DNA of 38,995 bases from Intoshia linei (lineage: Eukaryota > Orthonectida > Rhopaluridae). A model generated the notes under the pieces. That model had not been told where the DNA came from and ran no database searches. It saw nothing but the letters and a program-made list of their open reading frames with translations. Location of the stretch: contig LWCA01000220.1 in assembly GCA_001642005.1 (NCBI GenBank), forward strand, positions 1-38,995. The letters run 5' to 3'. Position numbers and translations under genes: made by a program. Shown piece after piece: positions 1-12,514 of the stretch. The stretch's first letter is position 1, and every line of letters begins with the position of its first letter.

Positions 1-105
1 GAAAATGTAAATATTGATCCTACAATTTCAAAAAAAATGTGCATTGTACGTCTATACATTTCCAATGAAAACATATGGGTGAAAATATATATAATTTATT
101 TCTTA
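1..105 (-). repeat. Fragment of dispersed repeat R1, reverse orientation
   Basis: The reverse complement matches the head part of R1 seen at about 10190-10280 and 13330-13430: a stretch ending in GGAAATGTGTAGACG, then a CAATGCACATTTTTTT block, then AAATTGTAGGATCAATATTTAC. It is cut by the window edge. Confidence 0.7.
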
Positions 106-1971
106 ATTTAATTTTTCAGTGTTCTGTGTTATCCGAGTATTTAGTATAATGGGAACGATGAAGAATAAAATAAAATTTTAACTTGTAACAATAATGTATC
201 GTTTTCAGTCCTAGTTGTCACACCTGAATATGAAATTTTATATTTTTGTGGTTTAATATCAAGCAGGGTTCTTAAGTAGTGTTTTTGTTATTATAATCGT
301 ATAGCTATAATTCCTTAGTCTTCTAGAATTACAACATGCCGATATAAACTATAAATATACATTTTAAATTTACATCACTGGATATCTTCTCGGTGAGTTT
401 CTCCTTCTTAATATTTATTTTAGTATCTACATTTTGGTGTATTATTTGATAATTTATTTTAATATTATTAAAAATGTTTATTTTATTAATTAAAACATGA
501 ATTATATAAACAAATTTATCAGATCGTAAAAGGGCGTTTTCGCAGTGCTGATGAATATAATGTAGGCCTAAGTTTTAAGGTAACAAGATTTTCGACCAAC
601 AGTCTGGATAAAAATTTGAATGGAAGCGGAATGAAAACAATTACAAAATTAAACATTGATTCCATTTTAAAATGTCAAAGGCTGAAGAGATTTTACAAAA
701 TTCATTAAATTGAAAAACGTTGACAAATTTAATTGAGAATACAATTATCTTTATCAACTTGTTTGGAAAATATTGGAATCTTTGTAAAATTGTTAAAAAT
801 GGGTTAAAAAGATATGGATGAAAACAAAAATTGTATATATAATGTATGCTAATAATTATATAAATGTATATTATAATTATTATTGTAAAAAAATGCAAAC
901 TTTTTTTTACAGCATCCCGCATTTTGAAATTATTTTGATTAGTTACATTGGATTGTTTCGAGTTATTTTCAAATAATCCCGATTTATGTTTGACAGTTTC
1001 TTTTTTAATTTCCGGTTTGGTTTGAGTCTAAATAAATAATAATATCTTATTGTTGCAGCACAAGATATTATTTGCTATAAATGTAATTGCTTTGTCACAC
1101 AATAATTCATTTTGTAAATCATTGGTCAAGAATATTAACATAAATAATGTAGTTTTTTTTTCATGTAAAATTGTATGTGTAAATTCCTAATTTAAGCAAA
1201 TGTTAGTAAATCTGATGTACGTGTAAAAAATAGTCAATTCTCACTGATAGTTTAATATCCACCGGCATACATTATTTATATGTTGTTATTTTGGTTCTTA
1301 ATTAATTAATAATTTATGATAATTTAAATTTATATTTTTTTCAGATGGGTTAAACTTTTCTTTAATTTGATTAAACTAAATGTCATGTAAAATATAAATA
1401 ATAAGTACACTGTACAGTGTACAGTATTATAATTATTATTTTAAGTATTTTTATCATGTAAATGTTATAACTTAAAATTGACTGCTTCTGAAATCGGTCT
1501 TTTTTGTGGTTTTTTTATATTTTGAATTCTATGTGACGTGGTGTTCTAATATTGTTCGTATTAGTTATATGGAAAAAATTATTGTGGTAATAATAATAAA
1601 ATATAATTATAATAACATTAATATTATCATTACGTATTATTATATTAACAATTTAATGTTAGTTAAAACTATTATCAAGTATGTTTTAAATTATTTTATT
1701 TTCAAATTAATTCCAATTCTTTCTTAGATTGACATTTTTTGTATTATTTAGATTTGTAGTATTCTTTTTAATTTAATTAAAATTTAATAAATATAATACA
1801 ACAATGTATAATTATATCATATAAATAGTATATTTTTATATACTATATATAGTATATTAGTATATTTAGTATAAACCTTTGATGTTTGATGTTTCAATAA
1901 TAAATGTTTCATTTCAGATTTATTTGATATATTTAAATTTTCACTAGCCTAAATATGTTGTATTACGTATA
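106..1971. other. Gene-free AT-rich stretch
   Basis: Only short, low-complexity open frames (under 95 codons, rich in Ile, Tyr, Asn and Phe) occur on either strand, as expected by chance at this base composition. I see no splice-linked coding signal. A perfect 18-bp palindrome lies at 1405-1422. Confidence 0.5.
1405..1422. repeat. Perfect 18-bp palindrome
   Basis: GTACACTGTACAGTGTAC equals its own reverse complement. It stands alone, with no gene next to it. It may be chance or a relic of a transposon end. Confidence 0.6.
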
Positions 1972-2784
1972 CAGTATAACCTCGTTTTGCGACACCTTTT
2001 TTAAAAAGTGCCCAAAAACTGAAAATAATGATAAAATTCTGTTATCTATTAAATTAATTGAACAATGATAATATTTAATCAGATTCAGAAAGTTGATAAT
2101 GATTCGTTGATGAGGTATCAAAAAAATAATGCATTTATTTAAAAATAGACTTTTATAGTACGCTGTATTGAAAAATATATAAATAAAATTGAAAATTTGA
2201 GAAGGCAGAAATATTGAGACAAGACAATGAAATTTTAGTGTATATATAATATCTGATAAAAAGCAAAGCAAAGATGAAATATTATTTAATCTATATTAAA
2301 ATAATCGGTTATCTTTTCTTTTATTTTTTTCTTTTCGAAAACTCTGTTGTTTTTTAAATTCATAGAATTCTTAATACGAAAAAATATTGAAATTTGGTAA
2401 AAAAATCTTGAATTATCTTCAAAAGAAAAATAAAACAAAAAAATAGGTCCGCTTGTGTACGGTATTGTTACATCAAAATTAACATTCATCTATTAATTAC
2501 TCAAAAGTTGTACAATTTCCTTATTTATTTGAAATATTGTTCCTTTACTCGTTGCATACATTACACCCAGTTTTCGTTCAGATTAATTTTTATCTTAAAA
2601 GTTTTTAATTTAGCTATTTCGATTTTGTCATAATTTAATTTTTGTAAAATAATAAAGTGCAAAAATGAGTTGTATTTGACACTAATTTATAGGAAATAGC
2701 TACACTAACTAACAGGATATTGAAAAAGTGCCCCAAAAGGCGGGTTCCCGCTGCCGAGGTTCGCCCCAAACCGGGGTCGGACTG
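1972..2784. mobile_element. TA-flanked mariner-like non-autonomous element (813 bp)
   Basis: The left end reads TA then CAGTATAACCTCGTTTTGCG. The right end, read backwards, is CAGTCCGACCCCGGTTTGGG followed by TA. The right end is close to that of the 29063-29890 element (a shared AAAGTGCCCCAAAA block before GGGGTCGGACTG), and the two lengths are similar (813 and 828 bp). There is no transposase frame. TA target duplication and CAGT-type termini fit the Tc1/mariner/pogo superfamily. The left terminus is more diverged than the right. Confidence 0.6.
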
Positions 2785-2859
2785 TATCATCACTATTATT
2801 ATTATGTACATATTTAGAGTTCATCAATATTTTAAATACAGTTTCTTATTTATTTCAAT

Positions 2860-3265
2860 TACAATTTTTTCCGGATGTTAGCAAAATAAATTCCAAACTT
2901 CCAAATTCACATCTTACGGGTCAAAAATCCCAATTGTCCTTTTTTTGTAAATCAAACGAGTTCGAGAATTTTTAAAAATATATACTCTGATACGGATTTT
3001 AAAATGATAAATTTTTTTTTAATAAAAACAGCCCTAGAATTTAAAAAAATTTACAGGTGGTACAGTTGTATCTTGTAAATTTCAATCTGAATAAGTGAAT
3101 CCTTCATGGTCAAGAAAACATTTTAGTATTTATATATATTTTTTCCGAAATATTTTATTAACATGAAACAAAAACTGTGAAATAATTAACGGTCCGAAAA
3201 TTAAAGAAAAAGATAATTTTAGTTGCAATTTTTTGATTTTTCAAAGGTTTTTTTGGACCAAAATC
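2860..3265 (-). repeat. Dispersed repeat R1, reverse copy
   Basis: Reverse complement of the block at about 10420-10830. Landmarks in order are CCGTTAATTATTTCACAG, a poly-T run, a 'protect the 5-prime' style GACCATGAAGG motif, TACAACTGTACCACCTGTAA, TTCTAGGGCTG, and AAAAAAAGGACAATTGGG. Divergence is moderate. No coding content. Confidence 0.65.
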
Positions 3266-4566
3266 ATAAATATGCACACAACTATGCTGTGAATTAGACG
3301 GCGGTCGTTACCCATCAAGGTCAATTTGATATTTTGAATTTGGATAATTTAAAAAAGGTAGAAATGGAATAACCATAATATAAATATATATTCTTCGTTA
3401 CCTTTAAAATTTATGAAATTTTAAATTGTTAGTTTTATAACCTGAAAAAAGTTGTAAATATCACATTTATACTTTAAATATTTATTCTTATCCTCTTGTA
3501 ATGCCTTGGTTCCAGTCTAAATATTATATTCAAATGACTAATTTGAGATTTGATATTCGGATAATTTATTAAAAAAATAAAGAGTATTTTGTATCTAATC
3601 TTTACTAATCTAATCTTTTGACGAAATTGATAAAAGTCTTTTTCAATCAAACAATCCACAATTAAATCTTTCTTTATTTATTATTCTTATTAATCGTATT
3701 ATATTTTTAAAGATATTAGTGGTACATTCGAAAGTTTGTATTGTAAAAACCAGTGTTTTTTAACCTTGTGTGTGTCAGACGAACCCTATATAAAATTTTT
3801 TTACAACGCATTAACAGTATATACATTTTACTAAATACAATATAAACAACCATAAATATGTAGCAGCAAATGAGCCAAAATATTAAAAAAACTTTTATTT
3901 AAATGTGTCAAATTTAAATAAATTAAGCAGTTTATAAAAATGTTTTATGTAATATATAGCTTTTCTCTCGCGGCCCCCATTTAAGAAAAGCAGATGTAAA
4001 CTAATAAAGAAGCATTATTCCTGCACTGACTGTAAATTATAACCAGCCTGTCAATTGTACAATGTACTACACACCGTAAGTTATATTTATCTCATAAATA
4101 TGTTAATGTTTTATTCGTGCTTAACGATCCACGGCATTTGTATAGATACAATTTAATAAGATTTGGGCTATGAAATATTTTTATTCATTCTATATATATT
4201 TTATCAATTTATTTCAATACCTGGCTGACATCTACTTGAAATTTAGAAAATAAAACCTTTCTGAGAGAATAAATAATATCCAAGTAATGCACCACAGCCA
4301 AAATATTTAAATTGGTAATTAAAGATAAATTATCCGTTTATTAAAGTAAAAAATATACATGTAACATTAAATTACATTAAGTGTGTTACGTATCATAAAT
4401 ATAAATAACCTACCCAATTGATGAGACATGTGTTGATTTCGTTATTTTTATTAAAAGCAAAATATAAGAAATAAATCCGATAACAATTAAAATAAATCAA
4501 AGAATTTTGCAAGGGTGCATCTAATAAAATTAAATAGTATAATATGATTAATTCAATATTAGTTAT
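3266..4566. other. Gene-free stretch with a possible small hAT-like MITE
   Basis: I see no exon. CAGTGTTTTTTAACC near 3751 and an approximate inverted partner near 3970-3995 (TTAAGAAAAGCAGATG) could bound a MITE of about 240 bp. The ends match poorly and I could not find a target-site duplication. Confidence 0.3.
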
Positions 4567-4572
4567 ATACAG

Positions 4573-5000
4573 CAGGTATTCTCAACCTTTTTTCGATATG
4601 GACCCGCAAATGATATTGAAAAAACTTGTGGACCCAAAAAAAACTATATATTTTACCGTCCGTTTAGAGTTTCAGTCATTCTTCAGAATGACTAAATCAG
4701 TCATTATAAAGAATTTTCTTTAATTTTTAATTTTTTTTAAAATCCATCATTCAAAATTTACTTTTACCAAACCTTAAGGAAAAAATCCACTTTTACCTCA
4801 AACCCAATGTTATTATTTTAAAAATAAAATCAACTCTAGAATTTCAAATAAACATATATTCTAAAACACGTTTGAAAGTCATTAAGATTTTTGTAAATCT
4901 TAGCCTCACAAACTTACATCTTCATAGTCAAAACCACAATTACCCTTTTTTTAACCATTTAACCCTTTAGTGAGGTGACTAAAACTTGGTGAAATTATAT
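4573..5000. repeat. hAT-type left end followed by R1-related sequence
   Basis: CAGCAGGTATTCTCAACC followed by a T run and ATGGACCCGC is a typical non-autonomous hAT terminus. No matching right end was found. From about 4740 to 4965 the sequence (AAACTTACATCTTCATAG, then AAAACCACAATTACCC) matches reverse-orientation R1. Confidence 0.45.
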
Positions 5001-5389
5001 AAAAAAATATTTTTTTAATTTTTCAGTAAATACGATTAAGAAAAACTAATTTAAATAAATTTAAACATACCAGATGCAATCTTAACGCATATATCGATTT
5101 CATTATTATCAAACTGGGCAATAAGCCTACATTACAGTGTAAATAATTAAAAATAAAATATATTTCGATACGTTTTCAGTATGTTTACAATCAGATCCGA
5201 AGTTCGGATTCTGAACTTAACATACTTCAAAAACAGCGTCTGGGCCTCTACCCAAACGAATTTTTTGCAAAAGGACATAATTACTCCAAGTTTAAATTAA
5301 AACAAAATTACACACCAAGAATTAAATATATTTTTATGAAGCAACAAGCTTAATTCAAATTTATTTATTTTACAAAATTTTGATTAATA

Positions 5390-6010
5390 AACCAATAATC
5401 CTTACGTACATAAAGTAAAATGATTAAAATGTATGTCTGTTTATTTATTTGTTCCAGTTTATTTAAGAAGGTAAAGGGATTCGAGTTTTACAAATTCTAT
5501 ATTCTTAAAACAGTTTTTCCAGAGTGATGTTTTATCGCAAATTTCAATTTCAGAAATTGAGTCCTTCAAGGTTAAAAACTCCAATTGTTGTTTGTTTTTA
5601 AATTTAAACCCGTCCTAGAATTATAAAAAATACACATTGTAATAAAAAGTTTCAAATTCATCAATGTTATGATAATTTTCAATTTCAAAATCTTATATCT
5701 TCATGGCCAAAACCAGAAATTACCCTTTTTTATAAAATTTAAGAAAGTTTTATAATGTTATACAACATAAATTCTGGAATTATTTTTAAATTCATATGCA
5801 TTATCATAAATGGTAACCTTAAAAAAGGTAATTTTCACGGTCAAAAACCCAGATTACCTTTTTTTTTAAAAATGAAAACCACTCTAGAATTTAAAAAAAA
5901 TAAAGATGATATAGTTATATACAGTTAACTCACACAAAAAATTTCAATTTGATTAACTGACGCCTTCATGGTCAAAAAAGCAATTTAATATTCATTTTTT
6001 TTACTGAGAA
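5390..6010 (-). repeat. Dispersed repeat R1, long reverse copy
   Basis: Reverse complement of about 20220-20790. Both carry several tandem sub-blocks of 100-150 bp, each with a TTCTAG(A/G)G motif, a poly-A/T run next to GGTAATTTGGG, and a CATGAAG/GTGAAGG motif. Its start at about 5393-5480 (CTTACGTACATAAAGTAAAA, then CTGTTTATTTATTTG) mirrors the end of the 19550-20800 copy. Confidence 0.7.
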
Positions 6011-6221
6011 TAATATAAATATAAGATAAAAAAATAGTAACACCATAAGAAAAGATACACAAGAAAGATATAAAAAAAAACATAAAGAATAGTCCTAATT
6101 AGTTAACCTTTAATTTTTATTCTTTGTTTTGTAGCTAGTTTATTTTTATTTCAACTATTGACATTTTTAACATTTAGCTTTTGTAAAATTTCATTTAAAA
6201 AAACAACCAAAGTGTCTAAGG

Positions 6222-6720
6222 CAGTGATTCCCAAACTTTTTCCATCATGAACCACTCGTCACAAAAAAAATTTATGTGAACCGCATAATTTTATTAAAAA
6301 TATGTTTAATTCTGAAAACACCACTAATGTAACACGTCTAATTTCAATAAATTATAAAATCGTAAAAGCCTGTGGGATAGATAATATCAATGAATTGGAA
6401 TATCACAAAAGCCAAAAATGCGATAATTTCTTTAATTTAATGATAATTCTTTGTACAATTTACATAAATTCTAAAGAGGGTTTTAAAGAATTTTTTTTGT
6501 ACTAAATTATAAAGAAGGTATTTAGATTAATTTATTACTACCAAATTTTAAAGAGGGTTTTTAGAGAAATTTTTTATTACCAAATTTTAAAGAGAGTATT
6601 TATGCTTTTGAGATTGTATTTTAAAATATAATATACATTAGTAGGCCCCCGAAGAGGGGATCTCATGTATGGTAGTTTCGGCACTGTATAAGGGTCCATA
6701 GAACGAAAAAGGTTAACAAC
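6222..6720. mobile_element. hAT-like element remnant
   Basis: The left end CAGTGATTCCCAAACTTTTT is followed by CATGAACCACTCG. The right side, read backwards, gives AACGTTGTTAACCTTTTTCG then TATGGACCC, a usual hAT end. The final bases match imperfectly and no clean target duplication is visible. A 67-codon frame inside (6302-6505) has no recognisable motif and is probably chance. Confidence 0.4.
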
Positions 6721-7161
6721 GTTTAAAGTATATTATAGTCAACCCAGAAGTTGCCCATCAACTTGTAATGTGTCGAACAAACTGTTAACTAAGCAAATGA
6801 AAATTTTGTTTTGGTATTTTTTCGAAAAGTTTCTAGTTTTTGCAGAAACGTGTGATGTATACAGACAAACAAGATAGATTGAATTTTAAATTAATTTATA
6901 ATGTTTAATTTTAATAAACATACCATTTAGATTTAGCATTAGTATCTTTTATAAGGTTTAATTCATTTGTGATTTCAGATAAATTTTTATGAAAAATGTT
7001 CGACATGATTCGATTTAAATGTTTATATAAAGTTTATATTTAACTTGTTAAACAAAACAAATATAGTTAAAATATATTATTTATAAAACTTATTTATGTA
7101 GTGATATATCGCGACCATACTAATCGAGATTCGAATATATACTTTTATATAACTTACTTGT

Positions 7162-7248
7162 GATGTCTAACTGGCAAAGTGGTTAAAGTCATATAATTGT
7201 ATTCTGCGTAGCTAAATTCGAATCGAGATTTAAACATCTTTTTATTTA
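7162..7248 (+). repeat. tRNA-like sequence (possible SINE head or tRNA relic)
   Basis: An A-box-like CTGGCAAAGTGG (7171-7182) and a B-box-like ATTCGAATCG (7216-7225) are spaced as in a tRNA. GATGTCT at the start can pair with AAACATC at the end with one mismatch. The length (87 nt) and the weak T arm argue against a working tRNA. A related TCGAGATTCGAAT occurs at about 7124. Confidence 0.3.
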
Positions 7249-7453
7249 AGATAAACTTATCAGAGTTCTTATTAGTTATATAAAAATTTTAGGGTTCCGT
7301 CAAACTTTACTTTTTTTAAATGAAGCAAAAGTTTCGGCTTAAATATTGTAATTATAAATGTAATCTTGACATACTATTTACAGTCCATATCAATACTACT
7401 TGATACGTCATATATGTAATGAACTATAAAAACACGTCCTTATGATTGAAAAG

Positions 7454-7459
7454 TTTATT
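7454..7459 (-). promoter_or_regulatory. Possible polyadenylation signal of the membrane-protein gene
   Basis: AATAAA on the minus strand, about 150 nt after the stop codon at 7609-7607. Such hexamers are common by chance in DNA this AT-rich. Confidence 0.3.
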
Positions 7460-7606
7460 TAAAATAATTTTCTGGAAAGGCATTAATATGCGTAATATGA
7501 ATTTACATTAAAAAAACGGATCAAGAACCCATCACCTAGACTCTAGGTCCAAGAAGTATATTAGATTTAATTGAAAATGAAAATAATTAAACAGAAAAAA
7601 TCATTT

Positions 7607-9111
7607 TTAGTAGTCCTTCAATTTACTTTCAAGTAGATCAATTTCATCTTGTATCAAATCTAGAGTATTTTTATTTGAAGAAATGATATCTTTCAGAGAA
7701 TTTTGTAATTTCAATAGTTTTTCTTTATTTTTATTGTCCTTATTAGCAGAATAAAAATTTTTTTCAACAGACAAAATTAAAATGTTAGTCAAAGTGTCTA
7801 AATTTTTATGATCCAAATCAATAGAATAAATTTCTGATAATATTACACCATTTTCATTTAAAAGATTCTGAATAATATCCAAAATAATTTGCTTATTTTT
7901 CAAATCAATCAAATTTGAAAATTCTCCAAAGTTTTCATTATGGATGCATTTTGTATTATTGACGATATCGTCAATGTATTTTGAATAATTTGTTCCAGGC
8001 GACTTCAAAGAGTCGTTATTCATGTTACCAATCTTAATTTTTAATTCGTCATTTTCAATTTTATCTAATAATTGAATTTGACTCTTGTCTTTAACTTTAA
8101 AATTCCATTTTGTTTTGTAAATAAACAATATTCCTATTGCAACTAATATTAATACGTGAATTAAATCTAAAGTAGCCGACACCATTAATAGTGTAACAAT
8201 TGTATCACTATTGATAATTATTTCAACAGTTTTTGCGTCTTTGATCAAAAATATGTACATGACGTCTGTTTGAATAAGATAAACTTTTGCAACTAAATAA
8301 ATTACTAGAAACGCTAATGCAATGATATGGTACATGTAACGGCTGTTTACCAATTTTTCAATCATATTTTCCATGAAACCTTTTGGTTTTTTAATTTTTG
8401 GTTCATTTGCTGTTTTAGGGTAAGTCTTTTTTTTAGCTTTTATTTGAGTAAAATTATTTTTAGTGTCAATTTCTATTCTATCAGTTATCAAAACAAATGT
8501 TAGATATGTCCATTTATCTGTGACGGAAATTGTTGGATCTGTCAACTTTTTTCCAAGTTCCACGTCTATTTTAACATTGTTGGACGCACTTTTTATTATT
8601 ATGTGATTAATGTAGAAAATTAATATTGAGTGAATCAAGTATAAGAACAAAAAACTAATTATGTAAGCACCAAATAAAATTTTTGGGTTTTGGTTTAATT
8701 TATCTACCGTTTCCAGTAAGGTGAAGTTTTTTACTGAATCAGAAACAGTGCTGTAGTCTATTTTTATTTCGTCTGATTTTGGTAAATCGGAATAATATGA
8801 ACTTACAAATGTAAATATTGGAGAAAATACTACTAGAGACATCATACTTATTATTAGCAATGATATACTTTCTATGAATAATACTGTCCGTATTATTATG
8901 GATGTTCTAGAAATTGAAGATATGTGCACGTATAACATGAATAATAATGCAAAGCCGAGATTAATTATATTTAATTGTACTGTAGTGTCTGTCGGGTCAA
9001 TTGTGTTTGAGAGTATTGTAGAGTCTGTACTTTCATTTGTTGTGTTTTTTAGTATAAGTTCTGGAAATATTTCAGATGGAATAATGTTGCTGAATAATGA
9101 ACTTAAAGTTT
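7607..9111 (-). CDS. Multi-pass membrane protein, last exon (exon 3)
   Basis: An open frame with a TAA stop at 7609-7607. The acceptor is TTAAATTTAG before 9111, giving a phase-1 start (AA, then ACT TTA AGT) and 501 codons ending in LKDY. I chose it over the in-frame upstream start near 9205 (ATG GAT AAA) because the decayed paralogue has a strong acceptor at the aligned position (TTTTTAG before 18729, also phase 1), and similarity begins there. In the joined protein, hydrophobic segments fall at about 250-266, 274-305, 347-375, 461-481 and 503-534. A basic cytosolic-looking loop (KAKKKTYPKT) lies between the third and fourth. The C-terminal 165 residues are charged and helical and end in a likely coiled coil. 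Sequons such as NTTNES lie in the N-terminal loop. No known family is recognised; a role in transport or scaffolding cannot be told. Confidence 0.75.
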
Positions 9112-9849
9112 CTAAATTTAATGAATAAATACTAGTGCTGGCAATCGATAAAAAATTTAAAAAATATACATTAATGTCACATTTTTTGCAAAATTTGCTC
9201 ATTTTATCCATGTTCAGCACTCACGGCATTCACATATAATATAATCAAGTAAAAATTAAAATCCTCAAATTTAAATATTGATAATACAGGAATGATTTTA
9301 ATTATTTCATACGAAAATATTATAAAAAAATTATAAATTTAACTTTATTTGTCTGAATATTTTATTACACCCGTTTATATAGTTTTCATGTTTTTGAAAC
9401 TTATATAATTACTATGAAAGATAAATTTAGATATTAAATTAGAATTAAACTTGATTTTTTAGATTTTTAATTTAAGATAAGATATTATAATTTAGTATAA
9501 TAAACCCTGGTAAAAACCCTCAAAAGTAAGCTAGTGTAAAATTTAAAAAGCGTATATATTTAACTAAATATGTATATCATCATCAAAAAGAAAGAAACCA
9601 TATATACCTACAATTCATAAGAGTATATACAATCAAGTTAACTTTAATTATTCATGCAATAATTTTTTGGTGTCCGTTCACAATATCGTAAATCAAAAGA
9701 TCGTATTTATTTTGTTAGGCTTAAATTAAATAATTCATTAACTAGTTCATTTAATTTAGACTACAGACCCAAGTTAAAACTGAAATATTAAGATACCATA
9801 TTATACCTACAAACCATATTACAAAAAAAATAGATATATTCTATGGTGT

Positions 9850-10945
9850 TCACACCAGAGACTATTTTTTATTCAATTCTATTTACTATATATAGTTTAG
9901 TTATGAAGTTTATTTTTTTACGATCTTTTTTTTGTATGAGATAATAAAAAAAAATAAAAAATATCAATTTTGTATTAATAATTAACGGAATGAGCACTTT
10001 AGAAACATATTTCAGATGAATTTTACCAATATTAAAAAAAATTTTAATAAATATAAAAAAATAATAACAAAGTTGCATTTTTATTAATTCGTTGTTGTAG
10101 TTTTAATTGAATAATTTAAATTGTTTTGAAAATGATAATTTGAGAATGAAAAATTGCATAGCAATGAAAAAAAATCCGAAGTAATGAATTATATAGATTT
10201 TCACCCACATTTCTTTATTGGAAATGTGTAGACGCTCAATGCACATTTTTTTTGAAATTGTAGATTTACATTTTCATTTTTGATTTTTAATTGATTTATT
10301 TGAAAAATATTGGTTGAATATATTAAAAGTATTTTTCCCCGGGAATGCGTAGATTTCTGGGGTTGAAATTTTGTATTTATATCAACTGGAATAATCTCTA
10401 TTAGAATAATTTTTTTTTTTTAATTTTCGGATCGTTCATTATTTCACATTTTTTTTACAGTTTTGTTAATAAAATATTACCAAAAAAAAATATATGAATA
10501 AATACTAAAATGCTTTTTTGATCGTGAAAACGTCACTTATTCAGATTGAAATTTTTTGTGTGTGTTAACAGGATACAACTGTACAACTTGTAAATTTTTT
10601 GAAATTCTAGGGCTGTTTTCAATAAAAAAAAAGGGTATTTTGGGGTTTTGCCCCTAAAGATATATTTTTTTATATTTAAATTTATGATTTTAAAATCCGT
10701 ATCTGAGTATACATTTTTTTAAATTTTCGAACTCGTTTTATTTTCAAAAAAAAGGAAATTGGACTTTTTGATCCCTAAGATGTGAGTTTGGGAAGTTGAA
10801 ATTTATTTTGCTAACACCCGGAAAAAACTGTAATTGAAATGTGGACATTATAAAATTCTAAGAGGTAGTTATTGATATAAACGGTAACACACACAGACAA
10901 ACAAATATTGCAAAGCATTTTAAGGATTATATATTATTATCATTT
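9850..10945 (+). repeat. Dispersed repeat R1, long forward copy
   Basis: Landmarks in order: GGAAT(G/C)AGCACTTTAGAAAC, TCGTTGTTGTAGTTTTAA, TTTATTGGAAATGTGTAGAC, GGGAATGCGTAGATTTCTGG, TATCAACTGGAATAA, GATACAACTGTACAACTTG, TTCTAGGGCTGTTTTCA, and ACACACACAGACAAACAAAT near the end. The same order occurs at 13190-13850 and 19550-20800. Another family member at about 25645 starts CTTTACTTATATAAGATTG, reminiscent of insect Helitron 5-prime ends. No replicase is encoded, so the class is unproven. Confidence 0.7.
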
Positions 10946-11435
10946 GTTTTGAATGAATTTTTCTCAAAATTAATTAATAGAAAATATTAATTTACAAAAA
11001 ATTATGTTATAATGTTAAAAAAATAAAATAGATAAATATATCGAAACGTTTTTATCGAATGTCAGCCGGCCTAGCACTAATTAATATATTTCATTTAAAT
11101 TATATAAAATTATAACAATAATAAAAATTGAAAATCATAAACCAATATATAAATTTTATATTTAAATTAGTCATAAATATAAATATATTTAGGTTCATAT
11201 TGATTCCCTCAAATGTAATCATTGAAATTCATACAAAAATGTTGGATAACTAAAATATAATTTCATTTTATTTGTAATCAGCGTTTTTTTGTTTTTATGG
11301 TTTTAATTACTTTTATGGACTTACCATGTTTTGTGTGCTATTTTCTTTTTTTAAATTCAGTTCTAGTTTATTTATTTTAATTTTTAATGTTTCAATTCCT
11401 CATAAATACCTCATAAATAACACTAGACAACAAAA

Positions 11436-11536
11436 ATGAACTTTTTGGTTTACTTATGGGGTCTGATTATTTCAATTGAAAGTGTGACGTCTCCGGAGCA
11501 AAACGACATCATTTACGATATTTGGTTGGATCGTTA
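11436..11536 (+). CDS. Possible signal-peptide mini-ORF or first exon
   Basis: ATG in the context ACAAAAATGAAC opens a 33-codon frame that begins MNFLVYLWGLIISIESVTSP and ends in TAA. The first 20 residues look like a secretion signal. A phase-1 GT (ATT GAA A then GTGTGA) and others could act as donors, so it could be a first exon of a plus-strand gene whose other exons I did not find nearby. It lies inside the minus-strand gene's intron 2. Chance is a real alternative at this length. Confidence 0.25.
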
Positions 11537-12073
11537 ACGTAGTAATTAACCAATTAATATTTTCATTTTCCATAGAAACAATAAACAAAATTATTTAAAT
11601 CGGCTATTTTTGTGCTTCAATTTATGTGTTTTCTGAAAAAATTAATTATAATTATATTTTAGCTTACTTATTATAATGATCACATACATGTAAAACTAGA
11701 GTTAAATACGGATATTTTCATGTATAGGTTATTGTCAAGTTAGATCGATTAATTACATTAGAGATACATTAGGAGATAAGTTATCTACGACTGTTATTTA
11801 TTAGACCTTGAAAATATATTAGAAATAAGATGTTAATTATTATAAGAATGTAAATTTATTGAACATGTAACCATTGACACCAGAGCTAAATTTACTATGA
11901 CTCGAGACTTTTTATAAATCAAAAATAGGTCCTAGCAATTCCAAAGATTTGGAGTCTACAGTTTATATTTGATATATTAAACAGTTGAATGACATGAAAA
12001 ATATAATATTTTTAACAAATAATAAATAATTTTTTTTATTTAATTTGTTAATTATAATATTTAAAATAAAAAC

Positions 12074-12514
12074 CTGTTGTAAAAGCTTCGGGGAAAATTA
12101 AAAGACATGCAATTATAACATGTATAACATTAGCATGAGGTAACAAATATTTGAGCATAAATTTAATATATTGCTTCATGGTAATTGTAGCTTTTGTCAA
12201 TGTAGCACTAAGATTAGAATCTACATTTTGATTTTCTGATCCAACGTAAACTTTGTTTGAACCATTGTCGTCTGATACTTTTGTTGTAAACTTGTATATT
12301 TGGGATTCAAATAATTGAGTTATAGTGTCAAATAAAATTGTGTTGATTTCTCCATCCAAATTTGGACACCATATTTTTACAAAAAAGGCATTAAGCACAA
12401 AGACTACCAATAGCACGGCAGCCATTATTGTGCTATTATATTTTTTACTATTTATACTTTTTCCTAAGGTTTTATTAGTAATGTATAAGATTTTTAACAA
12501 AACCACAAAAATCG
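12074..12514 (-). CDS. Multi-pass membrane protein, exon 2
   Basis: 441 nt, symmetric phase 1-1. The donor is ACA ACA G before GTTTTTA at 12073; the aligned position in the decayed paralogue is TTG G before GTACTA. The acceptor I prefer is CAATCAG before 12514, in phase with exon 1. It encodes a short hydrophobic stretch (AIFVVLLKILYI), a clear membrane segment (IMAAVLLVVFVLNAFFV), an extracellular-looking loop with sequons, and a second membrane segment (VIHVIIACLLIFPEAF). The frame is open upstream to an ATG at 12602, and weak similarity to the paralogue also reaches there. An alternative is therefore that a separate start at 12602 is used and exon 1 belongs elsewhere. Confidence 0.6.

Larger units (their letters stand above)
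9112..12073 (-). other. Intron 2 of the membrane-protein gene
   Basis: Bounded by a minus-strand GT donor (12073-12072) and AG acceptor (9113-9112), phase 1 on both sides. It holds a full-length-looking plus-strand R1 copy (about 9850-10945) and a short plus-strand frame with a signal-like peptide (11436-11536). The paralogue has a comparable 2.3-kb intron (21069-18730), which also holds an R1 copy. Confidence 0.6.

Noticed and set aside
641-922. Minus-strand frame rich in Ile, Tyr and Phe
   Set aside because: Low-complexity translation of AT-rich DNA, with no start context, splice marks or repeat relation.
7162-7248. A functional tRNA gene
   Set aside because: A and B boxes are present, but the T arm and overall length do not fit a working tRNA, so it is listed only as tRNA-like.
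8874-9128. Plus-strand 84-codon frame
   Set aside because: Antisense of the well-supported exon 3 frame.
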